This document shows, one piece after another, positions 52,748 through 60,903 of a DNA stretch of 64,000 nt. How positions within the stretch are numbered: the stretch's first letter is position 1; each line of letters begins with the position of its first letter. The stretch is from Bacillota bacterium (GTDB taxonomy: Bacteria; Bacillota; Clostridia; Peptostreptococcales; Anaerovoracaceae). Location: the NCBI GenBank assembly GCA_017432345.1, contig JAFRJI010000046.1, forward strand, positions 1 to 64,000, written 5' to 3'. The position numbers and the translations under genes are program-made. The notes under the pieces are model-generated. The model was given only the letters and a program-made list of their open reading frames with translations, was not told the DNA's origin and ran no database searches.

Positions 52748-52823
52748 TGGAGCCACTGGCCGGGATCGAACCGGCCACCTGCACGTTACGAATGTGCTGC
52801 TCTGCCAGATGAGCTACAGTGGC
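52748..52823 (-). tRNA. tRNA-Thr (anticodon CGT)
   Basis: Read on the minus strand, the 76-base gene begins GCCACTG and ends CAGTGGC-T-CCA, with a perfect acceptor stem. The anticodon loop is TTCGTAA, anticodon CGT. The anticodon stem GCACA/CGTGC has an A-C mismatch at positions 31-39. The T-stem GCCGG/CCGGC and loop TTCGATC are normal. It lies one base from the tRNA-Ala gene and 13 bases after the preceding protein gene. Confidence 0.93.
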
Positions 52824-52836
52824 TCACGAGTAATAA

Positions 52837-53742
52837 TTACTCACTTTGAAGGTCTTCGATGAGACCGTCAATGTCTTCATATTGTTGTGTTTCGTCAGAG
52901 TTTGGTCCGACGGTCGGGTTACTGGACGTTCCGGCGACGAAGAAGTATACCAACGCCAGAATGATGAACAGTGCGATTACTGCAGCAAAGATGGTGAATG
53001 CTTTTCTCAGCTTCGCTTTTTTCTCGTCCGGAGGAAGAATCGCTTCGGTGGTCTCCGCGGCAGTTTCCTCTGCTACAGATTTGCCCGCAATGGCTTCCTC
53101 AATGATTTTTTCCGGAGCCGGTTCAGCCGGGGTTTTCTCAGCTGGTGCTTCCGGAACTTCAACAGCCGTTTCAACCGGTGCTTCTTCGACCGGTTCAGCA
53201 GGGACCTCTTCAGCCGGTTCTTCGACCGGTTCAGCCTTCGCCTCAGCAGCCTGAGCTTCTTCGACCAACGCTGCCAGCGCTTCCGCAGCAGGCGGTTCTA
53301 CCACGCCTTCCGTGCTGTCCGCCAGGGCGGCAGCGATGACGTCTGCAGGCGGCGCATAGGAAGAATATTCTTCTGCAACCGTTACAGGTGCTGCAGGAGC
53401 TCCCTTCGCAGACTCCATAATGGATTTGACATCCAGTGGTTCCGGAGCTTTGTGGACCGGCTCTGCCGGGACTGGTTCCGGAGCCTTTGCAGCTGCGACT
53501 GCAGCACGCTTGGCATTCAGTTCCGCGATTCTGGAAAATAGTGTCTTGAGCTTTTGCTCGTCTTCTTCGTTATAAGATAATTTGTGCCACTGACCTTCAT
53601 ACTTGAAAAGATAGAGGCGCTTCGCGGAGGAGTGCTTGATCGCACTCATTCCTGTATATGCAAACGACTGCCCATCTATGGTGACAGTTTTATTAGAAAA
53701 CTGTACATTTTGTCCATTCGCTGTGTAATCGATCGTTTTCAT
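52837..53742 (-). CDS. Membrane protein with acidic Pro/Glu/Ala-rich linker
   Basis: This 301-aa protein has a small N-terminal domain (~1-75, MKTIDYTANGQNVQFSNKTVTIDGQSFAYTG, SAKRLYLFKYEGQWHKLSYN). A long low-complexity linker of Pro, Glu, Ala and Val repeats follows (~85-235), then one membrane helix at ~246-270 (FTIFAAVIALFIILALVYFFVAG) and a short acidic tail. There is no signal peptide, so the long part is probably cytoplasmic. The N-terminal domain looks beta-rich and unfamiliar. The divergent coiled-coil gene encodes a similar acidic linker. The promoter lies 9 bases from the ATG, so the leader is almost absent. Two tRNA genes follow on the same transcript. Confidence 0.8.
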   Translation of the reverse strand: MKTIDYTANGQNVQFSNKTVTIDGQSFAYTGMSAIKHSSAKRLYLFKYEGQWHKLSYNEEDEQKLKTLFSRIAELNAKRAAVAAAKAPEPVPAEPVHKAPEPLDVKSIMESAKGAPAAPVTVAEEYSSYAPPADVIAAALADSTEGVVEPPAAEALAALVEEAQAAEAKAEPVEEPAEEVPAEPVEEAPVETAVEVPEAPAEKTPAEPAPEKIIEEAIAGKSVAEETAAETTEAILPPDEKKAKLRKAFTIFAAVIALFIILALVYFFVAGTSSNPTVGPNSDETQQYEDIDGLIEDLQSE

Positions 53743-53751
53743 CTCCTATGT

Positions 53752-53781
53752 ATCATAGCCCCGAGTAGGATAGAAAGTCAA
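53752..53781 (-). promoter_or_regulatory. Promoter of the acidic-linker membrane protein and tRNA unit
   Basis: On the minus strand, TTGACT (53781-53776) and TATGAT (53757-53752) are 18 bases apart. The -10 ends 9 bases before the ATG at 53742, leaving a leader of 2-3 bases with GGAG directly against the start codon. Confidence 0.75.
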
Positions 53782-53852
53782 CTAAAAAAACATTTACAAT
53801 AACAAAAAGGAGCATAAATGGATAAAAATAGAAGACAAGACAGAAAGATAAT

Positions 53853-53860
53853 GCTATAAT
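53853..53860 (+). promoter_or_regulatory. Promoter of the coiled-coil protein gene
   Basis: TATAAT at 53855-53860 is preceded by TGC (extended -10), with AAGACA about 17 bases upstream as a partial -35. The leader is about 47 bases and A+T-rich, ending in AGAGG. Confidence 0.65.
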
Positions 53861-53913
53861 ATAGCAAATTGATTTGTTTTATTTATTATTTTTTTCAAGA
53901 ATAGAGGTTCTAT

Positions 53914-55164
53914 ATGGATAAGAATGCACTTACTGAGAAAAGACGTGAAACGGTCATCAGCCTTCTGAAAGGAATGCAGATCAGGAGGGGGACAAACGAA
54001 GGCTTCGATAAAGACGATGTATATGGTTGCATCCAACAGCTTTGCGACCTGTACGAAAAACACATCGATGAACTCGAAAAGAATTACGAATCGGAGATCC
54101 ACTATCTGAACAAAAAATATCAGAAATACGATGAAAACAATGAGCTGTATGTCAGCCTGATCATGGAGGCGAAGAAGAGCAGCAACGACATCATCAACCA
54201 GGCCAAAACGGAAGTGGACGAGATCCTGACGGCAGGTAAAGAAGAAATCGCCAAGCAGGAGATCGAGATCAAGGAACTCCGTGAGAGAAACAAGAAAGAA
54301 GAACTCGAAATGGTTGAAAGCCTCAATGCTGCCAGAGATGTAATGGAAGCAGAAAAGGCCGCCATGAGAATGGACGTTGAAGCGGAAAGAGAAAAGCTCG
54401 ACGCCAGAAAGCTCAAATATAAGCAGCAGATCAACGCTATGGACGAAGAGTTCGAGGAAATCAAGACGAACATTCTCCGCACGGCAGCGAAGCTGGATGG
54501 CCTGAGATCACAGGTCGAAGAAGTAACTCCGGAAGAAGTGAACTGGGATCTGGACGGCGAAAAGGGTCCGATCGAAGTAGACATCCCGGAAGCGGACATC
54601 GAAGTTGAACCGGAAGTTGAAGTTGCAGAGCCGGAAGTGGAAGCAGAACCGGAACCGGTAGAGGAAGTTGTTGAAGAAGCAGCGGAAGAACCGGCAGAAG
54701 AACCGGTTGCAGAGGAACCTGTTGAAGAAGCACCTGCATTCGAAGAACCGGCCGTCGAGGAAGCCCCTGCGGAAGAACCGGTCGCTGAACCGGAACCGTT
54801 ATTCGAGCCACTGGAAGAAGCAAAGACTCTGGAAGGGATTTTCAAAGATACAGAGCTCGAAAAGAAGGGTGAAGAAGAACAGAGCGTAGAAGCGCTGCTG
54901 GATGACATTTCCTTTGATGATCTGCTCGCAGAAGTCGAAGCGGAAGTAGAAGCTCCGGCAGAAGCACCAGTCGAAGAGGCCGCTGAAGCAGCTGCGGAAC
55001 TGGTCGAAGAAGTTCCGGCCGTGGAAGAAGTTGCTGAAGAAGTAGCGGAAAAGGCGGAGGATCTCGTTGAAGAAATCAGCCTTGATGATCTGGTCGATGT
55101 CAAGGAAGACGCCGTTGAAGAGATTTCCTTTGAAGGTCTGGAAGCACTCTTCAAGGATCAGTAA
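53914..55164 (+). CDS. DivIVA-like coiled-coil protein with acidic repeat tail
   Basis: This 416-aa cytoplasmic protein has an N-terminal region (~1-65) of DivIVA-like character (FDKDDVYGCIQQLCDLYEKHIDELE), and coiled coils at ~60-195 with heptad-like Glu/Lys/Leu patterns. A Pro/Glu/Ala/Val low-complexity region follows at ~205-300, then a C-terminal region with repeated short acidic motifs (DDISFDDLLAEVE, EISLDDLVDV, EISFEGLEALF). The three-fold ISxDDL/ISFEGL motif may be a peptide docking site. A role in pole or septum organisation is inferred from DivIVA. It diverges from the gene for the acidic-linker membrane protein. Confidence 0.75.
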   Translation: MDKNALTEKRRETVISLLKGMQIRRGTNEGFDKDDVYGCIQQLCDLYEKHIDELEKNYESEIHYLNKKYQKYDENNELYVSLIMEAKKSSNDIINQAKTEVDEILTAGKEEIAKQEIEIKELRERNKKEELEMVESLNAARDVMEAEKAAMRMDVEAEREKLDARKLKYKQQINAMDEEFEEIKTNILRTAAKLDGLRSQVEEVTPEEVNWDLDGEKGPIEVDIPEADIEVEPEVEVAEPEVEAEPEPVEEVVEEAAEEPAEEPVAEEPVEEAPAFEEPAVEEAPAEEPVAEPEPLFEPLEEAKTLEGIFKDTELEKKGEEEQSVEALLDDISFDDLLAEVEAEVEAPAEAPVEEAAEAAAELVEEVPAVEEVAEEVAEKAEDLVEEISLDDLVDVKEDAVEEISFEGLEALFKDQ

Positions 55165-55195
55165 GGATAACTTACAACATAAACAGACAATCAAG

Positions 55196-55228
55196 ATACG
55201 CGGCGCAATAGTGTCGCGTATACTTTTG
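55196..55228 (+). terminator. Hairpin after the coiled-coil gene, before xpt
   Basis: ATACGCG (55196-55202) pairs with CGCGTAT (55215-55221) over a 12-base loop, followed by ACTTTTG. The T run is short, so termination may be partial. No purine riboswitch is found in this gap. Confidence 0.55.
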
Positions 55229-55243
55229 TCAAGGAGGAAGATA

Positions 55244-55828
55244 ATGAAAGCTTTAAAAGAGAAAATCAGACAGGAAGGATCGGTGATCGGAACTGAGATC
55301 GTCAAGGTCGACAGTTTCCTGAACCACCAGATCGATGTGGAGTTTCTCGAAGAGATCGGGCTGGAATTCAGCAAGCGGTTCAGTGGAGTGAAAGTGGACC
55401 GCATCATGACGGTGGAAGCCAGCGGGATCGCGATCGCGTGTCTGACCGCGCCGTATTTCGGCTACCCGCCGGTGGTCTTTGCAAAGAAGGCCGCACCGAG
55501 CACGATGAATGCCGGATTCTACGAAGCAGAAGCAAAGTCCTTTACCAAGGGCACCGTTTCTGTGCTGAAGATCGCGAAGGATTACATCAAGGAAGGCGAG
55601 AATGTGCTGATCCTTGACGACTTCCTGGCCAGCGGACAGGCATCGCTGGCGATGGCAGATCTCATCGCGCAGGCCGGCGCCCACGTTGCCGGTGTCGGCG
55701 CAGTCATTGAAAAGGGATATCAGGGAGGATCACAGCTGCTCAGGGACATGGGATTCCAGGTCGAGTCTCTGGCCGTGATCAATGAGGTATGTGACGGTAA
55801 GATCTATTTCGACAGTGACAGAGGTTAG
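55244..55828 (+). CDS. xpt: Xanthine phosphoribosyltransferase
   Basis: It converts xanthine and PRPP to XMP in purine salvage. The 194-aa protein matches Xpt along its length: MKALKEKIRQEGSVIG, VDSFLNHQIDVEFL, TVEASGIAIACLTAPYFG and FAKKAAPSTM. The PRPP-binding motif is VLILDDFLASGQA. AAGGAGGAAG sets the start; a longer upstream frame is out of family. It is the first gene of a tight run through to sigH, one base before the PHP-domain gene. Unlike many Firmicutes xpt genes it has no purine riboswitch in its leader. Confidence 0.95.
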   Translation: MKALKEKIRQEGSVIGTEIVKVDSFLNHQIDVEFLEEIGLEFSKRFSGVKVDRIMTVEASGIAIACLTAPYFGYPPVVFAKKAAPSTMNAGFYEAEAKSFTKGTVSVLKIAKDYIKEGENVLILDDFLASGQASLAMADLIAQAGAHVAGVGAVIEKGYQGGSQLLRDMGFQVESLAVINEVCDGKIYFDSDRG

Positions 55829-55829
55829 T

Positions 55830-56654
55830 ATGGACGATTACAAAGTCGACTATCACATCCATACAACAGCATCCGATGGGAAGATGCGGCCGACGGAGGT
55901 CGTCAAGCAGGCCCATGAACTGGGGTACGACATCATCGCGATCACTGACCACGACAACGTAAACGGGGTCGCGGAAGCGTTGATCGCCGGTGAAGCCTTA
56001 GGCATCAAAGTCGTCCCAGGCATCGAGATCGCGGTCGAGACGGACCGCGGTATTGGACTGCATATGCTCGGATATAATATCGACATCGAAAACGAAGAAC
56101 TGAAGCAGTTCCTGGAAAAGATGATCGATAACCGCAAGATCCGGAATATGCAGCTGTTCAAGACCTTGCAGGACATGGGCTACGACATCACGGAGGACGA
56201 CATCGAGGTCGGAAAGAACAGCTTCATCGGAAAACCGCTGATCGCCCGGGCGCTGGTCGATAAAGGATACATTGCAAACGAGCGCCAGGCGTTCGGACCG
56301 GAGATCCTCGGCAGCCCGCAGTGCAGAAAGGTGAAAAAAGTCAAGCCGAGCACACAGGAGGCGATCGACATCATCCGCCAGGCGGGCGGCACGCCGGTGC
56401 TGGCGCATCCGATCCAGACCCGCTGGATCGGCAGACCCGGCAGCGAGGAGTTCTTTGAGAATATCGAAAAGATCATCCGGGATCTGAAGAAGCAGGGACT
56501 GGCCGGACTGGAATGCTACCATCCGGACCAGAACGAGGAACAGTCGATGCGGTTCGTATCCCTGGCGGAGAAATACCATCTCCACATCACAAGGGGATCC
56601 GACTTTCACGGAAGTGACTATATAAAGGCTGAAGAAACGGCCAATTACAGATAA
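55830..56654 (+). CDS. PHP-domain phosphoesterase (TrpH/RNase AM-like)
   Basis: This 274-aa metal-dependent phosphoesterase has the PHP motifs in order: DYHIHTTASDGKMRP, AITDHDNVNG, GIEIAVE and TRGSDFHGSD at the end. The insert of ~90 residues around residues 100-190 is typical of TrpH/YciV proteins, which hydrolyse 3',5'-nucleoside bisphosphates and short RNA 5' ends. ATG at 55830 is preferred because it follows the xpt stop by one base with GAGG upstream. It lies just before cysS in an RNA-related cluster. Confidence 0.87.
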   Translation: MDDYKVDYHIHTTASDGKMRPTEVVKQAHELGYDIIAITDHDNVNGVAEALIAGEALGIKVVPGIEIAVETDRGIGLHMLGYNIDIENEELKQFLEKMIDNRKIRNMQLFKTLQDMGYDITEDDIEVGKNSFIGKPLIARALVDKGYIANERQAFGPEILGSPQCRKVKKVKPSTQEAIDIIRQAGGTPVLAHPIQTRWIGRPGSEEFFENIEKIIRDLKKQGLAGLECYHPDQNEEQSMRFVSLAEKYHLHITRGSDFHGSDYIKAEETANYR

Positions 56655-56666
56655 ATGGAGGAGCAA

Positions 56667-58106
56667 ATGAGAATCTACAATACGCTGACCAGAAGAAAAG
56701 AAGAATTCATTCCGCAGGAAGAAGGCAAAGTCAAAATGTACGTCTGCGGGCCGACCGTATACAACTATTTCCATATCGGAAACGCCCGGCCGTTCGTCGT
56801 ATTCGACACGATGCGCAAGTATCTGGAATACAAAGGCTACAAAGTGAAATTCGTACAGAACTTTACCGATGTTGACGACAAGATCATCAACCGGGCTAAG
56901 GAAGAAGGAATCCCGGCCGGGGAAGTCAGCGAAAAATACATCGCCGAATACTTCAAGGATGCGGCGGCGCTCAATGTAAAGAAGGCGACGGTCCACCCGA
57001 AAGTCACCGAGACCATGCCGGACATCATCAAGTTCGTGCAGGATCTGATCGACAAGGGCTACGCTTACGAAGTGGACGGCGACGTTTATTACAGAACCAG
57101 GAAGTTCGACGGCTACGGCAAGCTGAGCGGCAAGAACGTGGACGAACTCAGACTGGGTGCCAGTGAGAGAACGAGCAGTGCGGATGATGAGAAGAAAGAA
57201 GATCCGCTGGACTTCGCGCTCTGGAAGGCGCGGAAGGAAGATTCCGAGATCGCATGGGATTCCCCATGGGGCATGGGCCGGCCGGGCTGGCACATCGAAT
57301 GCTCGACCATGTCCAAGAAATATCTGGGCGACACGCTGGACATCCACGCCGGCGGCGAGGACCTGCAGTTCCCGCATCACGAGAACGAGATCGCACAGTC
57401 CGAGGCGCACAACGGCAAGCAGTTCGCGAACTACTGGATGCACAACGGCTACATCAACATCGACGGCGTCAAGATGTCCAAATCCCTGGGCAACTTCAAG
57501 ACCGTGCGCGACCTTCTCACGCAGTATGACGGTGAAGTGCTCCGGTTCCTGATCCTCAGCGGACAGTACCGCGGCCCGATCGACTTCAATCCGGACATCC
57601 TGTCCCAGTCCCAGAACGGCCTGAAGCGGATGCGCAACGCCAAGTCGAACCTGAAGCACCTGATCGCCACATCCACTGCGGCCGGCGAGGGCGCGGGGTG
57701 CCTCGAGATGAGCGAAGCTGAAAAAGAGACGCTGGCCTCCTTCGACCAGTACCGCGCAAAATTCTGCGAAGCCATGGACGACGATCTCAACACAGCGGAC
57801 GCGATCTCAGCCGTATTCGAATTGATCACGGCCATCAACACCGCGACCCGTGACGGCGCGAGCAAAGCCTTTGCAAAAGGCTCGCTGGATATACTGATGG
57901 AACTTTGCACCGTACTGGGGCTTTTGCAGCAGGAAATCGAGGAGACCGTGGAGATCGAACCGGAGATCCAGGCACTCATCGATGAACGGCAGGCCGCGCG
58001 TAAAGCCAAGGATTTCGCCAGGGCGGATGAGATCCGCGACCAGCTGAAGGCGCAGGGGATCACGCTGAAGGATACGCCGCAGGGCGTACAGGTGATCAGA
58101 AACTGA
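56667..58106 (+). CDS. cysS: Cysteinyl-tRNA synthetase
   Basis: It charges tRNA-Cys. The 479-aa class I synthetase has a zinc-binding Cys in MYVCGPTVYN, the HIGH-type signature YFHIGNARPF and the KMSKSLGNFKT loop. Zinc ligands are in HIECSTMS and HHENEIAQSE. ATG at 56667 is chosen because GGAGG lies 5 bases upstream; an in-frame ATG at 56655 overlaps that site. The stop overlaps the mrnC start. There is no T-box leader. Confidence 0.96.
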   Translation: MRIYNTLTRRKEEFIPQEEGKVKMYVCGPTVYNYFHIGNARPFVVFDTMRKYLEYKGYKVKFVQNFTDVDDKIINRAKEEGIPAGEVSEKYIAEYFKDAAALNVKKATVHPKVTETMPDIIKFVQDLIDKGYAYEVDGDVYYRTRKFDGYGKLSGKNVDELRLGASERTSSADDEKKEDPLDFALWKARKEDSEIAWDSPWGMGRPGWHIECSTMSKKYLGDTLDIHAGGEDLQFPHHENEIAQSEAHNGKQFANYWMHNGYINIDGVKMSKSLGNFKTVRDLLTQYDGEVLRFLILSGQYRGPIDFNPDILSQSQNGLKRMRNAKSNLKHLIATSTAAGEGAGCLEMSEAEKETLASFDQYRAKFCEAMDDDLNTADAISAVFELITAINTATRDGASKAFAKGSLDILMELCTVLGLLQQEIEETVEIEPEIQALIDERQAARKAKDFARADEIRDQLKAQGITLKDTPQGVQVIRN

Positions 58107-58513
58107 TGAAGATATCCGATCTGCAGAATCTGAATACGGAAGCGATGGCGTACATGGGAGACGCGGTCTACGAGCAGGTGGTCCGGGAAAGGCTGCTGCA
58201 GTGCGGCTACGCCCGTGTAGATCATCTGCATCATCTGGCGGTCCGCTACGTCAACGCGGAAGCGCAGGCTGAAGCCATACGCACGGTTTTTGATGAGCTG
58301 ACGGAGGAAGAGCAGGCGCTGGTGAAGCGGGCGCGCAACCACCGTTTTCATTCAAAGGCAAAGAACGCCGATCCGGTCACATACAAATGGGCGACCGCTT
58401 TCGAGGCGCTGATCGGCTATTACTATCTGGCGGAGCAGGAAGACAGGCTGCAATGGTTCCTCGAGCGGGCGTTTGCAGCGATAGGAGGAGAACTCCATGG
58501 CGAATCGATATAA
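58106..58513 (+). CDS. mrnC: Mini-ribonuclease III
   Basis: Mini-RNase III matures 23S rRNA ends and lacks a double-stranded RNA-binding domain. The 135-aa protein has the RNase III core: AMAYMGDAVYEQVVRERLL with the catalytic acidic residues, and ATAFEALIGYYYLAEQEDRL. The position after cysS and before rlmB is conserved in Firmicutes. It overlaps cysS by one base pair step (TGATG) and the next gene by 17 bases. Confidence 0.94.
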   Translation: MKISDLQNLNTEAMAYMGDAVYEQVVRERLLQCGYARVDHLHHLAVRYVNAEAQAEAIRTVFDELTEEEQALVKRARNHRFHSKAKNADPVTYKWATAFEALIGYYYLAEQEDRLQWFLERAFAAIGGELHGESI

Positions 58514-58754
58514 GAAAAAGAAAAAACCGGTCAACAAGACGAAAGACTGGATCACCGATTACTATCAGACCGGCCGGGACTGGGATAAGGACAACCGCCG
58601 GCGGCGGGAGGAGTCCGGCCAGCCGGAGAACAAGGGCTTGAAGAATCTCAATTCGTTCGAGCTGACCTGCATCGTGATCATCATAGTCGGTCTGATCGGC
58701 CTGTTCATCAAGCTGGTGATCCTGAAGCACGGCTTCTGGACGACAGGAATATAG
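58497..58754 (+). CDS. Small single-helix membrane protein
   Basis: This 85-aa protein has a strongly basic N-terminus (MANRYKKKKKPVNKTKD), a charged middle (RDWDKDNRRRREESGQPENKG) and one hydrophobic helix at ~54-74 (LTCIVIIIVGLIGLFIKLVIL). I do not recognise a family. AGGAGGAG within the end of mrnC and the 17-base overlap support translation. The thyA gene follows after 10 bases. Confidence 0.72.
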   Translation: MANRYKKKKKPVNKTKDWITDYYQTGRDWDKDNRRRREESGQPENKGLKNLNSFELTCIVIIIVGLIGLFIKLVILKHGFWTTGI

Positions 58755-58764
58755 AGGGAAGAAT

Positions 58765-59595
58765 ATGAGTAAAGCAGACCAATTATTTGTAAACATGTGC
58801 CAGGACATCCTGGATCACGGATTCAGCAGCGAAGGGCAGAAGGTTCGTGCCAAGTGGGAAGACGGCACGCCGGCGCATACGATCAAGCAGTTCGGCGTGG
58901 TCAACCGGTACGACCTGCAGGAAGAATTCCCCGCGCTGACGCTGCGTCCGACATACATCAAGAGTGCCGTGGATGAGATGCTCTGGATCTGGCAGAAAAA
59001 GTCCAACCGCGTCTGCGACCTGAACTCCACCATCTGGGATGAGTGGGCCGGCGGCGACGGGACCATCGGCAAGGCGTACGGCTATCAGATGGGCGTGAAG
59101 TACCGTTTCGCTCAAGGCGAAATGGATCAGGTCGACAACGTGATCTGGCAGCTGAAGAACGCGCCGTACTCCAGAAGGATCCTGACGAACATTTATAATT
59201 TCGCCGATCTTTCGGAAATGAATCTGGAACCGTGCGCTTACAGCATGACGTTCAACGTGACGGGGAACAAGCTGAACGGCATCCTGAACCAGCGGTCGCA
59301 GGACATCCTGGCGGCCAACAACTGGAACGTCGTGCAGTACGCCGTACTGATCCATATGCTGGCGCAGGTGACGGGATTCATTCCGGGCGAACTGGTCCAT
59401 GTGATCGCGGACGCGCACATCTACGACCGGCACGTGGACATCATCCGAGAGATGATCACCCGGCCGCAGTATCCGGCGCCGACTTTCAAACTGAACCCGG
59501 ACGTCAAGGATTTCTACGATTTCACGGTGGACGACATCAAGATCGAAAACTACCAGAAGAACCCACAGATCAAGAACATCCCGATCGCGGTCTGA
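58765..59595 (+). CDS. thyA: Thymidylate synthase
   Basis: It makes dTMP from dUMP with methylenetetrahydrofolate. The 276-aa ThyA-type enzyme has the catalytic Cys in NLEPCAYSMTFNV, the QRSQDILAANNWNVVQYA dUMP/folate loop and the conserved ADAHIYDRHVDII. AGGGAAG lies 6 bases upstream. Many Firmicutes have flavin-dependent thyX in this neighbourhood; here thyA with folA occupies the position. The two enzymes act together because ThyA makes dihydrofolate that FolA recycles. Confidence 0.96.
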   Translation: MSKADQLFVNMCQDILDHGFSSEGQKVRAKWEDGTPAHTIKQFGVVNRYDLQEEFPALTLRPTYIKSAVDEMLWIWQKKSNRVCDLNSTIWDEWAGGDGTIGKAYGYQMGVKYRFAQGEMDQVDNVIWQLKNAPYSRRILTNIYNFADLSEMNLEPCAYSMTFNVTGNKLNGILNQRSQDILAANNWNVVQYAVLIHMLAQVTGFIPGELVHVIADAHIYDRHVDIIREMITRPQYPAPTFKLNPDVKDFYDFTVDDIKIENYQKNPQIKNIPIAV

Positions 59596-59641
59596 GAAAA
59601 CGCGTACCGGTAGCAAAAATCAGAAGCAAAGGAAAAACGAT

Positions 59642-60148
59642 ATGAACGCAATCGTTGCAGTAGACAAAAACTGGGGCATTGGCAAGAACAACGACCTGCT
59701 CGTGCATCTGCCGACCGACCTGAAATACTATAAAGAAAAGACCCTCGGCAAGTGCGTCATTTTCGGGCAGCGGACGTTGGAGTCCCTGCCGGGCGGACGG
59801 CCTCTGCCGAAGCGAGACCACATCATCCTCAGCGACGACCCGAACTACGAAGTCACGTCGCGCGAGGGTTTTGCATGCGACGTCTGTCACACCAAGGAAG
59901 AGGTTCTCGCAAAGGCTGCGGAGTACCAGGCCGCCGGTGAAGAAGTGATCGTGTGCGGCGGTGCGTCGATCTACGAACTCTTTTTGGAGGACTGCGACGG
60001 TTTCTATGTGACGATGATCGACCACAGTTTCGACGCCGACCGGTTCTTCCCGAATCTGGATGAAATGGGGCTGGTGGTCACCTGGGAATCGGAGCCGATG
60101 TACGAAAACGGGTACCGGTTCTGCTTCCGCAAATACGAAAGAGTCTGA
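59642..60148 (+). CDS. folA: Dihydrofolate reductase
   Basis: It reduces dihydrofolate to tetrahydrofolate with NADPH. The 168-aa protein begins MNAIVAVDKNWGIGKNNDLL, has the substrate acid in LPTDLKYYKE, NADPH-binding CVIFGQRTLESLPGG and EEVIVCGGASIYELF. It lies 46 bases after thyA and 15 before rlmB. AAAGGAAA sets the start. Confidence 0.96.
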   Translation: MNAIVAVDKNWGIGKNNDLLVHLPTDLKYYKEKTLGKCVIFGQRTLESLPGGRPLPKRDHIILSDDPNYEVTSREGFACDVCHTKEEVLAKAAEYQAAGEEVIVCGGASIYELFLEDCDGFYVTMIDHSFDADRFFPNLDEMGLVVTWESEPMYENGYRFCFRKYERV

Positions 60149-60163
60149 GGCGGAGAGACGGAA

Positions 60164-60892
60164 ATGGCAGACCTGTTATTAGGCAAGAACGCCGTTCTCG
60201 AAGCGCTGAAGAGCGGCCGGAACATCGACAAGATCAACATCCAGAAAACCGACGGGCAGTATTCCGGACCGGTCCGGCAAATTATTGCAAAAGCCAAGGA
60301 AAAGAAGATCCCGATCTATTACAGCGACAAAGCGTTCATGGACAAGACGCCTCATCATCAGGGTGTGATCGCCGTCGCGTCCGATTATGAATATGCCAGC
60401 ATCGGGGATATGCTCGCGCTGGCCGCGGAGCGGGACGAAAAGCCTTTGCTCGTCATCCTGGACGGGATCGAAGATCCGCACAATCTGGGAGCCATCATGC
60501 GGACGGCGGAATGCGCCGGGGCGCACGGGATCATCATCCCGAAGCGGCACAGCGTTTCGGTCAACGAGACCGTCCTCAAGACCAGTGCCGGTGCGGCGGA
60601 GTATATGCTTTGCGCCCGTGTCACCAATATTTCAAAGACCATCGACGAGCTCAAGGAAGCCGGCCTCTGGATCTACGCCTGCGATATGGGCGACGGACTG
60701 ATCTACGATCAGGACATGACAGGCCCGATGGCGATCGTCGTCGGCAGCGAGGGTTTTGGAATCAGCCGCCTCGTGAAGGAAAAATGCGACTTTGTGGTCA
60801 GCATTCCGATGAGCGGCAATATCAATTCGCTGAACGCATCCAATGCGGCGGCGGTGCTTTTGTATGAAGTGGTAAGGCAGAGAAGAAAGTAG
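60164..60892 (+). CDS. rlmB: 23S rRNA 2'-O-ribose methyltransferase (RlmB type)
   Basis: This 242-aa SPOUT-family methyltransferase is most like RlmB, which methylates G2251 in the 23S P-loop. It has an N-terminal substrate-binding domain (LLLGKNAVLEALKSGRNIDKINI), then knot motifs: DGIEDPHNLGAIMRTAECAGAHG, IVVGSEGFGISRLVKE and SIPMSGNINSLNASNAAAV. Its position between cysS-mrnC and sigH is conserved. Confidence 0.93.
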   Translation: MADLLLGKNAVLEALKSGRNIDKINIQKTDGQYSGPVRQIIAKAKEKKIPIYYSDKAFMDKTPHHQGVIAVASDYEYASIGDMLALAAERDEKPLLVILDGIEDPHNLGAIMRTAECAGAHGIIIPKRHSVSVNETVLKTSAGAAEYMLCARVTNISKTIDELKEAGLWIYACDMGDGLIYDQDMTGPMAIVVGSEGFGISRLVKEKCDFVVSIPMSGNINSLNASNAAAVLLYEVVRQRRK

Positions 60893-60903
60893 GGAACGAA
60901 CAG

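Noticed and set aside
52828..52842. Palindrome GAGTAATAATTACTC at the end of the membrane protein gene
   Set aside because: It is A+T-rich, has no T run, lies between the stop codon and tRNA-Thr, and more likely reflects chance or tRNA 5' processing context than a terminator.
54120..55154. Long serine-rich open frame on the minus strand
   Set aside because: It is the antisense of the Glu/Ala-rich repeats of the coiled-coil gene; low complexity on the reverse strand explains it.
55165..55243. Purine riboswitch before xpt
   Set aside because: Looked for GTTTCTACC-type core as at 17.7 kb; only a simple hairpin is present.
56655..56666. T-box leader for cysS, or SAM and lysine riboswitches before metK and the aspartate kinase gene
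   Set aside because: The gaps are too short (12 to about 50 bases) to hold such structures and no conserved T-box sequence is seen.
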